From: Spirochaetota bacterium
Lineage (GTDB): Bacteria; Spirochaetota; B62-G9; DRHN01
Direction: 5' to 3'
Assembly (NCBI GenBank): GCA_016934265.1
Contig: JAFGTF010000037.1
Span: forward strand, 1 to 55,548
Length of the DNA stretch: 55,548 bases
Part shown: piece after piece, positions 38,513 to 46,636 of the stretch
Numbering within the stretch: the first letter of the stretch is position 1
Layout: each line of letters begins with the position of its first letter
Translations under genes and position numbers: made by a program
The notes under the pieces: model-generated
Told to the model about the DNA's origin: nothing
The model's input: only the letters and a program-made list of their open reading frames with translations
The model's database searches: none

Positions 38513-40894
38513 TTACACCCGTTTAGCATCCATCACTTCCCGTACCTTACGCGCGATGCCCCGGGAGCTGAACGGCTTCTGAATAAACGGCATGCCTTTT
38601 TCCAGCACACCATGGCGGATGATCGCGTCGTCGGTGTACCCCGACATAAAAAGCACCCTCATCCCCGGGAATCGGTCGATGAGCTTTTCCGACAGCTCCC
38701 TCCCGTTCATTCCCGGCATTACGACGTCGGTGAGAACAAGATCGACTTTAGTCTCCCCTATTCTAAGCGCTTTCTCGCCGCTTTCCGCCTCCAGTATGTT
38801 GTAGCCGTACCCAGACAGTATGGCTGCGGCCGTTTTCCTGACTATCTCGTCATCTTCGACTACGAGAACGGTCTCTTTCCCGCCCGCTATTGTCACAGAG
38901 CCCCTTTCTACCTCTTTCACCAACTGCTCGTCGGTTCTCGGAAGGTATATCTTGAATACACTTCCCTGCCCTACCTCGCTATACACGGTAACATGCCCGC
39001 CGCTCTGCTTGACGATACCGAATACGGTCGAAAGTCCCAGCCCTGTGCCTTTGCCTGTTCCCTTAGTGGTGAAGAACGGCTCGAAGATCCTGTTTTTAGT
39101 ACCTGTGTCCATGCCGTGGCCGTTATCACTTACCGCAATGCATACGTACCCGCCCGGTTTCACGTATGAATGCTTTTCACAGTAGGTCTCGTCCAGCAGC
39201 TCGTTTTTTGTTTCTATCGTAATCCTGCCGCCGTCAGGCATCGCATCCCGCGCATTCACGCAGAGGTTCATGATCACCTGCTCCACCTGCCCGGGATCCG
39301 CCCGCACCAGACCGAGCCTCGGTTCCATGACCGTCAGAAGATCGACGTCCTCGCCGATGATCCTCTTGAGCATGCCTTCGAGGTCTGCGATCAGCACATT
39401 CAGGTTAATCGTCTTCAGCTGGAGGACCTGCTTCCTGCTGAATGCGAGAAGCTGGTGTGTGAGCGCCGCGGCACGGTCCGCCGCCTTGTGTATTTCATCC
39501 ACCATATCGAGCCGGCCGCTGTCGAGCGCATCTCCCTCCTTCAGCAAGTCTGCATATCCGATAATGCCGGTAAGGATATTATTGAAGTCGTGCGCGACAC
39601 CGCCTGCGAGTTTTCCGACCGCTTCCATCTTCTGGGCCTGCTGCAGCTGCTTCTCCTTTTCCTTCAGCATCTTCTCGGTTTCCACCCTCTTGGATATGTC
39701 ACGAACAACCGCAAGCAGGGCGGGCCGACCTTCATACTCGATAGCCTTTGAATTGATTTCAACGGCAATGGGCTTTTTATCTTTTCGTATATGCACTGTT
39801 TCGTACGAATGTTTTGTTATTTCGTCGAACCGTTCCGGCACCAGGTGACGTCTCTCCGGGGCGACGAGGTTTCTCGGTGTCATGGCGAGAAACTCCTCCT
39901 TGCTGTACCCCATCATCTGCTCGGCGACATTGTTGACTCCCAGAAAACGGCCGTCGAGACCGTGTATGTATATCGCGTCCGCAGCGTTGTCGAAGAGGGT
40001 TCTGTACTTACGCTCTGATTCCCTGAGCGACCGCTCGGCCTCTCTTCGTTTTGTGTTATCACGGGTAAGCCTCTCGTTTGCGATCTGCAGAGCGACGGTC
40101 CTTACCCCCACCTTCTCTTCCAGCTTTTGTGTGTAGCGTTTGACCTTCTCGTCGGACTCTTTCAGTCTCTCAAGCATGACGTTGAAGGCGGTGCCGAGCT
40201 GCCCGATCTCGTTATCCGCGGTGACGGGAACCCGCCGTTTCAGGTCGGAGGGGTCTTTTTCTATTTCCCTCACCGCAAGCATTAGCCGGCCGAGCGGATT
40301 GGTAACCCAACGGGAGAGCAGTAGCAGGAAGATGAAAAAAGAAACCACTATGAAAAACAGACCGGAGGAGGAGGAAAAAAGCGCCAGCCTCCGCAGCTTT
40401 CCTTTGACGACATCCGCCGGAAAACCGACTATTATGGACGCGACATGTCTCCCGTATCCGTCGAATACCGGTATGACCGAGCTCGTGATCTCGACTCCCT
40501 CATACACGGCGGACGTAATATCGTTTTCCCCCCGCTGCACAAGCCCGAGAAGATTTTCGTCCTCGAGACGTTCATGCCGTGTTTCCGGTCTGCTATGAAA
40601 AAGAATCGCTCCCTCGGGCGTCACCACCATCGCATGGGATAGATGGTCGTAGCGCGCGATTAGCTCTTCGATCTGCTCGTCGAAACCGATGAGGTCTTCG
40701 ACCGGAATATCGAATCCGAGAAGCCTCTCCATCTTCTGCCTGAGCTCCTGCGCCCCGGATACCGCCTCGGACAGGAGGACTGCGCCGTACTCCTTCGAGA
40801 ACACGAACCCTCCTATGAACGTGCTCGCGCTCCCGCCGAGAAACACGGCCGCCAGGGCGATGAGGATTATCCTGTGTTTCAGACTCTTCATCAT
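38513..40894 (-). CDS. Hybrid sensor histidine kinase (periplasmic sensor-HAMP-PAS-HisKA-HATPase-REC)
   Basis: The product is 793 residues. Helices at about 8-30 and 175-198 frame a periplasmic sensor domain. A HAMP linker (about 196-250), a coiled coil, a PAS domain (about 295-410), the phosphoacceptor box GGVAHDFNNILTG, an ATPase domain with N-box and GTGKGTGLGLSTV, and a C-terminal receiver with phospho-aspartate in LVLTDVVMPG follow. It should respond to an external signal and phosphorylate its own receiver. It begins right after the stop of the binding-protein gene (TGA-ATG), so the periplasmic protein is probably its sensor partner. No DNA-binding output is attached. Confidence 0.92.
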   Translation of the reverse strand: MMKSLKHRIILIALAAVFLGGSASTFIGGFVFSKEYGAVLLSEAVSGAQELRQKMERLLGFDIPVEDLIGFDEQIEELIARYDHLSHAMVVTPEGAILFHSRPETRHERLEDENLLGLVQRGENDITSAVYEGVEITSSVIPVFDGYGRHVASIIVGFPADVVKGKLRRLALFSSSSGLFFIVVSFFIFLLLLSRWVTNPLGRLMLAVREIEKDPSDLKRRVPVTADNEIGQLGTAFNVMLERLKESDEKVKRYTQKLEEKVGVRTVALQIANERLTRDNTKRREAERSLRESERKYRTLFDNAADAIYIHGLDGRFLGVNNVAEQMMGYSKEEFLAMTPRNLVAPERRHLVPERFDEITKHSYETVHIRKDKKPIAVEINSKAIEYEGRPALLAVVRDISKRVETEKMLKEKEKQLQQAQKMEAVGKLAGGVAHDFNNILTGIIGYADLLKEGDALDSGRLDMVDEIHKAADRAAALTHQLLAFSRKQVLQLKTINLNVLIADLEGMLKRIIGEDVDLLTVMEPRLGLVRADPGQVEQVIMNLCVNARDAMPDGGRITIETKNELLDETYCEKHSYVKPGGYVCIAVSDNGHGMDTGTKNRIFEPFFTTKGTGKGTGLGLSTVFGIVKQSGGHVTVYSEVGQGSVFKIYLPRTDEQLVKEVERGSVTIAGGKETVLVVEDDEIVRKTAAAILSGYGYNILEAESGEKALRIGETKVDLVLTDVVMPGMNGRELSEKLIDRFPGMRVLFMSGYTDDAIIRHGVLEKGMPFIQKPFSSRGIARKVREVMDAKRV

Positions 40895-41947
40895 TCATTT
40901 CTCCCATATGAAATCTTCGACCACCTGCGATGAAAGCAGTATTCCTGTTCTGATCCGTATTCCAAGCCTGTTCGCACGGGCGAGACTTACCACCGGTTCC
41001 CCCTTGACGGACGGCCTCATTGGAATTTCGGACGGGCTTTTACCCTCCGACAGTATCGCTCTCGCCATTCTCCCGGCCGCGCGTCCCTGCTCGTACCCCG
41101 AAACCGTCACTGTGCAGAGCGTTCCGAACGAGATACGGTCTTCCCAGAAGCTGAAATCAGGCAGCATGCTGTGCTCCGCCGTCCACCTCAAAACATCCTG
41201 GTAGGGGACATTTCGCCCCTCGGCATCCTTGAAGGTAAATATTCCTATAAGCGCTATAGCATCGACGCTCGTCTGGTACTCCTCGATCTTCGCTTTGTAC
41301 TCCCCGAACGTACTGATCCTGTCCCAGCGTACGATCTTCACATCGGCAAGAAGCGACTGTTTTTGCTTCATCCGTTTCACCACTCCGTCCCAGCTGACCC
41401 CCTCGTCGAGCACGACGGCGATTCGTTCCACTTCCGGCGCTATCTCCTTTAAAAGTTTCACGGACTCGACGAAATGCTCCTGCTCCAGCACGCCGGTGAC
41501 ATTCCCGCTTCCCGCATAGCCGTACTCATATGGATCCCGGTTGACCCCGCCGAAGACAAACGGGATATCGCCGCCTGCATAGTAGCTCCCCACATACTTC
41601 TGCGCATCGTCGTCGTTGAGGTACACGAGGTCGGGTTTCCAGGTCTCTATAATCTCCCTCGCTTCCATGCCGGCCTTCTGTTTCCACTCTTCGGAGCTGT
41701 TTCTGTAGGTGTCCATCTGGTACAGCATGTATTCCACATTCAGGCCTGCAAGCTCTGACTTAAATCCCGCAAGCTGGTCGTCCGTCCATTTCCACGGCGA
41801 ATGGTAGCTCATTATATGCAGGATCTTATAGCTTCCGCCCAAGCCTTCTTTCGCATCCGACCTCCGCGGAAAAATGAATATTCCGGCAGAAATACACATA
41901 AGCATGACCAGAAAAAAAACATTTCCTCTATGTCGTATAATGCGCAT
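40895..41947 (-). CDS. ABC_sub_bind-family periplasmic binding protein
   Basis: The product is 350 residues from ATG 41945-41947 with a GGAGG site. An N-terminal signal/anchor segment (about 8-26) is followed by the two-lobed fold of the PF04392 family: KILHIMSYHSPWKWTDDQL, PDLVYLNDDDAQKYV, FVFGGVNRDP and a C-terminal GIRIRTGI. Such proteins often stand beside a histidine kinase instead of a transporter and feed it ligand information. Here no permease is present, and the hybrid kinase gene starts directly at its stop. It is 29 bases after the barrel/transglutaminase gene. Confidence 0.85.
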   Translation of the reverse strand: MRIIRHRGNVFFLVMLMCISAGIFIFPRRSDAKEGLGGSYKILHIMSYHSPWKWTDDQLAGFKSELAGLNVEYMLYQMDTYRNSSEEWKQKAGMEAREIIETWKPDLVYLNDDDAQKYVGSYYAGGDIPFVFGGVNRDPYEYGYAGSGNVTGVLEQEHFVESVKLLKEIAPEVERIAVVLDEGVSWDGVVKRMKQKQSLLADVKIVRWDRISTFGEYKAKIEEYQTSVDAIALIGIFTFKDAEGRNVPYQDVLRWTAEHSMLPDFSFWEDRISFGTLCTVTVSGYEQGRAAGRMARAILSEGKSPSEIPMRPSVKGEPVVSLARANRLGIRIRTGILLSSQVVEDFIWEK

Positions 41948-41976
41948 AGCGTATATCCTCCCTTATAGTTTGTACA

Positions 41977-43494
41977 TCAATCTCGCCTCATTCCCGCCAC
42001 CCGATCCAGATACTCCGCATCGGGGGTCTCGATAAGGTCAGTTATCCGGTGCGTCTGCGGGTCCATGAGCAGCAGTACCAAAGACTTCGAGTATGAGCCC
42101 GCGGTCTGCCCGAGGCTTGTCGATCCTGAAACCTTGTAGATGTCGTCGTAATCGAAAATGAAGTAATTCCCCCCATGGTCTTTTGTTACCACGAAGGCGT
42201 GCGGCGTCCCCGCCGCCTGCTTGGAATACACGATCTTCGCTTCGTACCCGTTGCTCACGAGGATGTTCGCGACGGTATTCGCCGCGTCTCTGCAGATACC
42301 TCCGTGCGCAATATACTCCTCGGGCGTGCGCATATCCGTGTAATCGAGACCCGTGACTCTCGAATAATCGTACATATCGCTTATGTTATGGGCCTTCAAT
42401 ACGGCGCCGATCTCTTCAATCGACATCCCGTTATTTCTTAGAAGAGTCTCGTCCCACGAGATCGCCTTTGCTTCTTCCATCATCGTGTCATCGATTTTTA
42501 TTTCCACTTTGCCCGCGGTACCGGCGGTTACTATATTCTCGGGGCCTCTGTCATGATCGCTTTGAACCGGGCCGCCCTTTTTGTTGGGGACGCCGATGGC
42601 GACCGTTCCGTAGATGCCGAATTCGATCGTACCGTCCGCCCTGTATCCCCCCTCAAAGCTGATCACGGAGGAGTCCCGTCTCAGTTCGATCCTTCCCCTG
42701 ATACCGTCCGCAGCTACGCCGTTTCTGTAATCGTAGGAAGCCCAGTCGTAAAAAAGGGATGCGCCGAAGACTTCCTGCTTTGAAAAAGAGATCCCCGCGG
42801 CATTCTCGTTGTATATGAAATCGGTTAGTTCCGTCGAATAGGAAAACCCGTACTGGTACTCTCCTGAAAGAAAAACAACTTCCGTCGAAATCCTGTTCTG
42901 AATCGTGGAGTAGGACATGCCGCTGAAATGGTTGGCAAACACATCCTGTACCGGGCTGCCGTTAGAAATTGCTTCAATGGAAGGCATCAGGTCGTATACG
43001 TTGTACGCAAGCCGCAAGAACCCGTCCGTTCTCACTCCGAAACGCATCCCGGTTTGTTCTGTGATACGGTACAGCTCGCTGAAGCCGATACCGAGCTGAG
43101 ACCCATACAAGAGAATCGAACGCTCGAGATCGGACCGCATGCTCCCGTTGTACATGGCTGGTCCAATCATCCGGGGTATGTTGATCACGCCTGCGAAGAG
43201 CCTCGCATCCGTATAGAACGGGCCGTCCGCGACATGCGATGATACTGAAGGATCGATCTCGTAAAAAGCTCCGATGGAACCGTGGAAGATGTCAAGCACC
43301 GGGTCCTCCGTGTATACAAGCCTGAATGTCGAGACATCATTCAAAGGAATAGTGTGCGTATAATTCAACGAGTCGGCATGGGTATAAGGATATGCCGTAA
43401 GTGGTATGGATAACGCAGTCGCTGCCAATATCAGGCGAAACGACCCCCGTCTCCTTATATATCGAAAAACGCTCTTGAAAGCAGCGTGAATCAT
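41977..43494 (-). CDS. Outer-membrane-barrel-like protein with C-terminal transglutaminase-like domain
   Basis: The product is 505 residues with a signal peptide (about 1-40). Residues roughly 45-305 are a series of amphipathic strands with alternating polar/aromatic residues (EYQYGFSYSTEL, GASLFYDWASYDY, FGIYGTVAIG), typical of an outer-membrane beta barrel or surface beta domain. Residues about 340-505 form a transglutaminase-like fold with an apparent triad C401 (GGICRDAANT), H432 (GTPHAFV) and D448 (FIFDYDD). Such folds act as proteases, amidases or peptide-binding modules. It is the first gene of an operon with a binding protein and a hybrid kinase. It has a GAGGA site and a sigma-54 promoter in front. 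Confidence 0.7.
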   Translation of the reverse strand: MIHAAFKSVFRYIRRRGSFRLILAATALSIPLTAYPYTHADSLNYTHTIPLNDVSTFRLVYTEDPVLDIFHGSIGAFYEIDPSVSSHVADGPFYTDARLFAGVINIPRMIGPAMYNGSMRSDLERSILLYGSQLGIGFSELYRITEQTGMRFGVRTDGFLRLAYNVYDLMPSIEAISNGSPVQDVFANHFSGMSYSTIQNRISTEVVFLSGEYQYGFSYSTELTDFIYNENAAGISFSKQEVFGASLFYDWASYDYRNGVAADGIRGRIELRRDSSVISFEGGYRADGTIEFGIYGTVAIGVPNKKGGPVQSDHDRGPENIVTAGTAGKVEIKIDDTMMEEAKAISWDETLLRNNGMSIEEIGAVLKAHNISDMYDYSRVTGLDYTDMRTPEEYIAHGGICRDAANTVANILVSNGYEAKIVYSKQAAGTPHAFVVTKDHGGNYFIFDYDDIYKVSGSTSLGQTAGSYSKSLVLLLMDPQTHRITDLIETPDAEYLDRVAGMRRD

Positions 43495-43561
43495 TTAATC
43501 CTCGTATGATATTCAATTGTTCATTCACTTTATTCATCCTTACTTTTTTCAAACTCTATTA

Positions 43562-43578
43562 TGCAAACATTGTGCCAA
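43562..43578 (-). promoter_or_regulatory. Sigma-54 (-24/-12) promoter
   Basis: On the minus strand TTGGCACAATGTTTGCA places GG (43576-43575) and GC (43564-43563) exactly 10 bases apart and matches the consensus TGGCAC-N5-TTGCA. It lies about 68 bases upstream of the barrel/transglutaminase gene. Two sigma-54 activators are encoded immediately upstream. A near-palindrome around ACATATGT at 43708-43725 is a candidate activator site. Confidence 0.8.
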
Positions 43579-43588
43579 ATAAAAAAAT

Positions 43589-43609
43589 GGCCCGCTTTTA
43601 AAGCGGGCC
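43589..43609 (-). terminator. Strong intrinsic terminator after the sigma-54 response regulators
   Basis: GGCCCGCTTT-AAA-GCGGGCC-type hairpin with a seven-pair GC-rich stem. On the minus strand A then TTTTTTT follows (43588-43581). It ends the kinase/regulator transcript just before the sigma-54 promoter. The plus-strand side also has TTAATTT, so it may work both ways. Confidence 0.85.
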
Positions 43610-43729
43610 TTAATTTGTTATAATTCAATGAGTTATGTTATCTTTTTCGAAAACTATACCGTGCAGTACCGGACTATTACAGAAAGTGTTCTGAAAACGA
43701 ACCGTCGTGTTTCACATATGTAACAGTTA

Positions 43730-45103
43730 TCATCCCCCGTTGATCCCGAGCTGCTTCATCTTCCTCCAGAGCGAGGTCCTGCTTATTCCGAGCTCTTCGG
43801 AAGCCTGCGTTTGGTTTTTTGTATGTTTCTCGAGCGCTTTGAGTATCGTCTCTCGTTCCGCGCGTTTGCATGCCGCCTCAAGATCAAGGCTCTCGGTAGG
43901 GCCGTTCATAGTATCCGTACGTTTTCCTAGGTGCAAGAACTTCGATATGTCGCCCATCGATATCTCCGATGAAGAGACGAGCGCCACGATACGTTCCACG
44001 AGATTGGTCAGCTCCCTGACGTTTCCCGGCCATTCATACTCTATTAAAAACTCTATCGCATCCTGTGAGAATCCCTTTATGTCCCGCTTGAAGCGTTCGC
44101 AGTAAACCTTGAGATATGATATTAAAAGGGGAGGTACGTCCTCCCTCCGCTCCCTGAGAGGCGGCACCGTCAACGGAATGACGTTCAGCCGGTAGTAGAG
44201 GTCTTCCCTGAATTTCTTTTCCTTTACGAGCATGTCGAGGTTTCTGTTGTTCGCGGTGATTATCCGGACATCGACCGTCTTCTCCCTGTTGTCCCCCAGG
44301 CGCCGCACCTCCCCGCTCTGCAGCACTCGCAGAAGCTTGACCTGCAGCGGCAGCGGCATGTCTCCGATCTCATCCAAAAAAAGGGTACCGCCGTCCGCCT
44401 CCTCGAATAGTCCCGCGCGGTCGTGTACAGCCCCCGTATACGCCCCCTTCCTGTAGCCGAACAGCTCGCTCTCGAGGAGCGCTTCCGGAAGCGCCCCGCA
44501 GTTTACCGGCACAAACTCCCGCTTACTCCTCTCGCTTTTCGCATGTATCGCCCTGGCGATGAGCTCCTTGCCCGTCCCGCTCTCACCCTGTATGAGAACA
44601 GTGGAATCTATCCTGGCAACCATCTCCGCGGTATCGAGGAGCTTCCTCATCTCAGGGCTCTGTCCTATTATCATCCCCGTTTCGGTCGTTTGCGCGACCT
44701 TCTTTCGCAGTGCCTCCACTTCGTCCCGCAGGCGCTTGCGTTCAAGCGCCTGCTGCACGGTGATAACCATCCGTTTCGAATCAAACGGTTTGGTGACGAA
44801 ATCGAAGGCGCCCTGTTTTATCGCATCCACTGCGGATGATATGGAACCGTGACCGGTTATGAGGATAACCTCCGGACGATTGTCCTGCCGGCACGCAGCC
44901 TTCAGAATATCAATACCGGAATACTCGTCCAGCATCAGATCGACGATAACGAGGTCGTATTTCTCCTTTACGATCTTATTGAGACCGTGTTTGCCGGAAC
45001 TCGCCTCTTCGACTGCATAGCCCTTATCTCTCAGAAGAAGCCCGAGATAATCGACTACCGCTTTTTCATCGTCGATCACGAGCACAGAGGCTTTCTCGTC
45101 CAT
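43730..45103 (-). CDS. Sigma-54-dependent response regulator 1 (NtrC family)
   Basis: The product is 457 residues from the ATG at 45101-45103; another ATG lies four codons upstream (45115). A receiver domain (SVLVIDDEK, phospho-aspartate in LVIVDLMLDE), a central AAA+ domain with Walker A GESGTGKE, the sigma-54 contact loop GAYTGA (Tyr in place of Phe), GGTLFLDEIG, and a C-terminal Fis-type HTH (TQASEELGISRTSLWRKMK). It activates sigma-54 promoters after phosphorylation, presumably by the kinase two genes upstream. The sigma-54 promoter at 43562-43578 is the obvious target. Confidence 0.93.
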   Translation of the reverse strand: MDEKASVLVIDDEKAVVDYLGLLLRDKGYAVEEASSGKHGLNKIVKEKYDLVIVDLMLDEYSGIDILKAACRQDNRPEVILITGHGSISSAVDAIKQGAFDFVTKPFDSKRMVITVQQALERKRLRDEVEALRKKVAQTTETGMIIGQSPEMRKLLDTAEMVARIDSTVLIQGESGTGKELIARAIHAKSERSKREFVPVNCGALPEALLESELFGYRKGAYTGAVHDRAGLFEEADGGTLFLDEIGDMPLPLQVKLLRVLQSGEVRRLGDNREKTVDVRIITANNRNLDMLVKEKKFREDLYYRLNVIPLTVPPLRERREDVPPLLISYLKVYCERFKRDIKGFSQDAIEFLIEYEWPGNVRELTNLVERIVALVSSSEISMGDISKFLHLGKRTDTMNGPTESLDLEAACKRAERETILKALEKHTKNQTQASEELGISRTSLWRKMKQLGINGG

Positions 45104-45202
45104 TGTATTACCCATGGGTACTAAAACAATACCATCCTGTATACCGCGCTGCAAGCCGTTTTTTGCCCATGCATCGCACGGGGGAGATCGGCCGAAGCCG
45201 GA

Positions 45203-46633
45203 TCACGTGTTCGCCTGCTCTCTCCCCCCTCTGAAGATGGTGGTATCGATGCCGAGGGCTTTAATCAGCTCCTGAAACTGTCGCCTGTCCATTCCGGAAA
45301 CGCGGGCGCAGGCGGATATATTTCCTCCGTTTTTAACGAGCAGTCTTTCCACGAAAATCCTCTCAAGCTCTTCTTTCCTCGCTTTGAGAGCCGTCGATTT
45401 GAAGCGCTTGAAATCTTCCCAGCGCTCCGGCGCCTCGTCGACGGCTGTGTACATACCGTTCTCGAAAGAGCTGTAGCTGTCGGTATCGAATATCACATCA
45501 TGAACGATATTGTCTGTTTCCGCGAACAGCATCGATCTCTCGAGTACGTTCCTGAGCTCCCGTACATTTCCAGGCCACGAGTAGCTCATGAGCCTGAGCT
45601 TTGCATCCGGCGTGACGACATACTTTTTATCCTTTTTTCCGATGAAGTAATCGACGAGCGGCAGCACATCGCATTTGCGCTCCCTGAGAGGCGGAAGTTT
45701 GATCGGTATGACTGCAATACGGTAGTACAGGTCGCTTCTGAACTCGCCGGTGTCGGCGATCTTCCTGAGATTCTTATTCGTCGCGGTGATAATATGGAGG
45801 TTTATCTTTCGTTTCTTATTGCTCCCGATGGGATAGTACTCCGGTATCTCGAGAACATTGAGAAGCTTCGACTGCAGCTCAAGGGGGAGCTCCGCTATCT
45901 CATCTAAAAAGAGCGTGCCGCCGTGCGAGAGCCCGATCTTTCCCTCATAATCCGAGAGTGCTCCCGTGAACGAACCCTTCTTGTAGCCGAACAGTTCTCC
46001 TTCGAGGAGGTTTCGGGGAATCGATGCGCAGTTCAGCTCAACGAAGGGCCCCCTTCTGCCGGAGCTTTCGTGTATATAGCGCGCACAGAGCTCTTTTCCC
46101 GTTCCTGTTTCGCCTATGATGAGAATTGGAGAATCGAACATCGAGGCTTTCTGCGCCAGGTTGAGCATCTGCCTGGTAGCGGGATCCCGGGTGACGATCT
46201 CCATCTGTTCACCGTCAACGTTGATCCCATACTGCGTGGGCGGTTTTGCGGTACTTCTGAACACTGCGACGTACGAACGGACCCGCTCTATCGACTGAAT
46301 AAGGCTTTCGATTTTGATCGGCTTCTCGAGGTAGTCGAACGCACCTTTCCTGATCGTTTCCACCGCATGGTTGATGCTCCCGTATCCGGTGAAGACGATG
46401 AACGGCGTCTTCTTGTCGACGGCCTTTATTCGTTCCATCAGCTCAATGCCGTCGATTCCGGGAAGCCGTACGTCGGTAACGATGAGATCCGGCGTTTTTT
46501 TATAATACTCCTCGAGCGCCTCTTCCGCATTCTCATAGAACTTCACCTCGTATCGAGGATCGAGGTTTATACGCAGGATATCCCTCATCTTGCGCTCGTC
46601 TTCCACTACGAACACTGAGAACCGCTGTTCCAT
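45203..46633 (-). CDS. Sigma-54-dependent response regulator 2 (NtrC family)
   Basis: The product is 476 residues. A receiver (VFVVEDERKM, phospho-aspartate in LIVTDVRLPG), an AAA+ domain with Walker A GETGTGKE, contact loop GSFTGA (Ser in place of the first Ala), GGTLFLDEIA, and a C-terminal Fis-like HTH (NISACARVSGMDRRQFQEL). The gene begins four bases after the kinase stop and so is tightly coupled to it. The ATG follows GAAAGAG. It is the more likely direct partner of the kinase. Two activators on one kinase suggest either branched output or different promoters. Confidence 0.93.
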   Translation of the reverse strand: MEQRFSVFVVEDERKMRDILRINLDPRYEVKFYENAEEALEEYYKKTPDLIVTDVRLPGIDGIELMERIKAVDKKTPFIVFTGYGSINHAVETIRKGAFDYLEKPIKIESLIQSIERVRSYVAVFRSTAKPPTQYGINVDGEQMEIVTRDPATRQMLNLAQKASMFDSPILIIGETGTGKELCARYIHESSGRRGPFVELNCASIPRNLLEGELFGYKKGSFTGALSDYEGKIGLSHGGTLFLDEIAELPLELQSKLLNVLEIPEYYPIGSNKKRKINLHIITATNKNLRKIADTGEFRSDLYYRIAVIPIKLPPLRERKCDVLPLVDYFIGKKDKKYVVTPDAKLRLMSYSWPGNVRELRNVLERSMLFAETDNIVHDVIFDTDSYSSFENGMYTAVDEAPERWEDFKRFKSTALKARKEELERIFVERLLVKNGGNISACARVSGMDRRQFQELIKALGIDTTIFRGGREQANT

Positions 46634-46636
46634 CGG

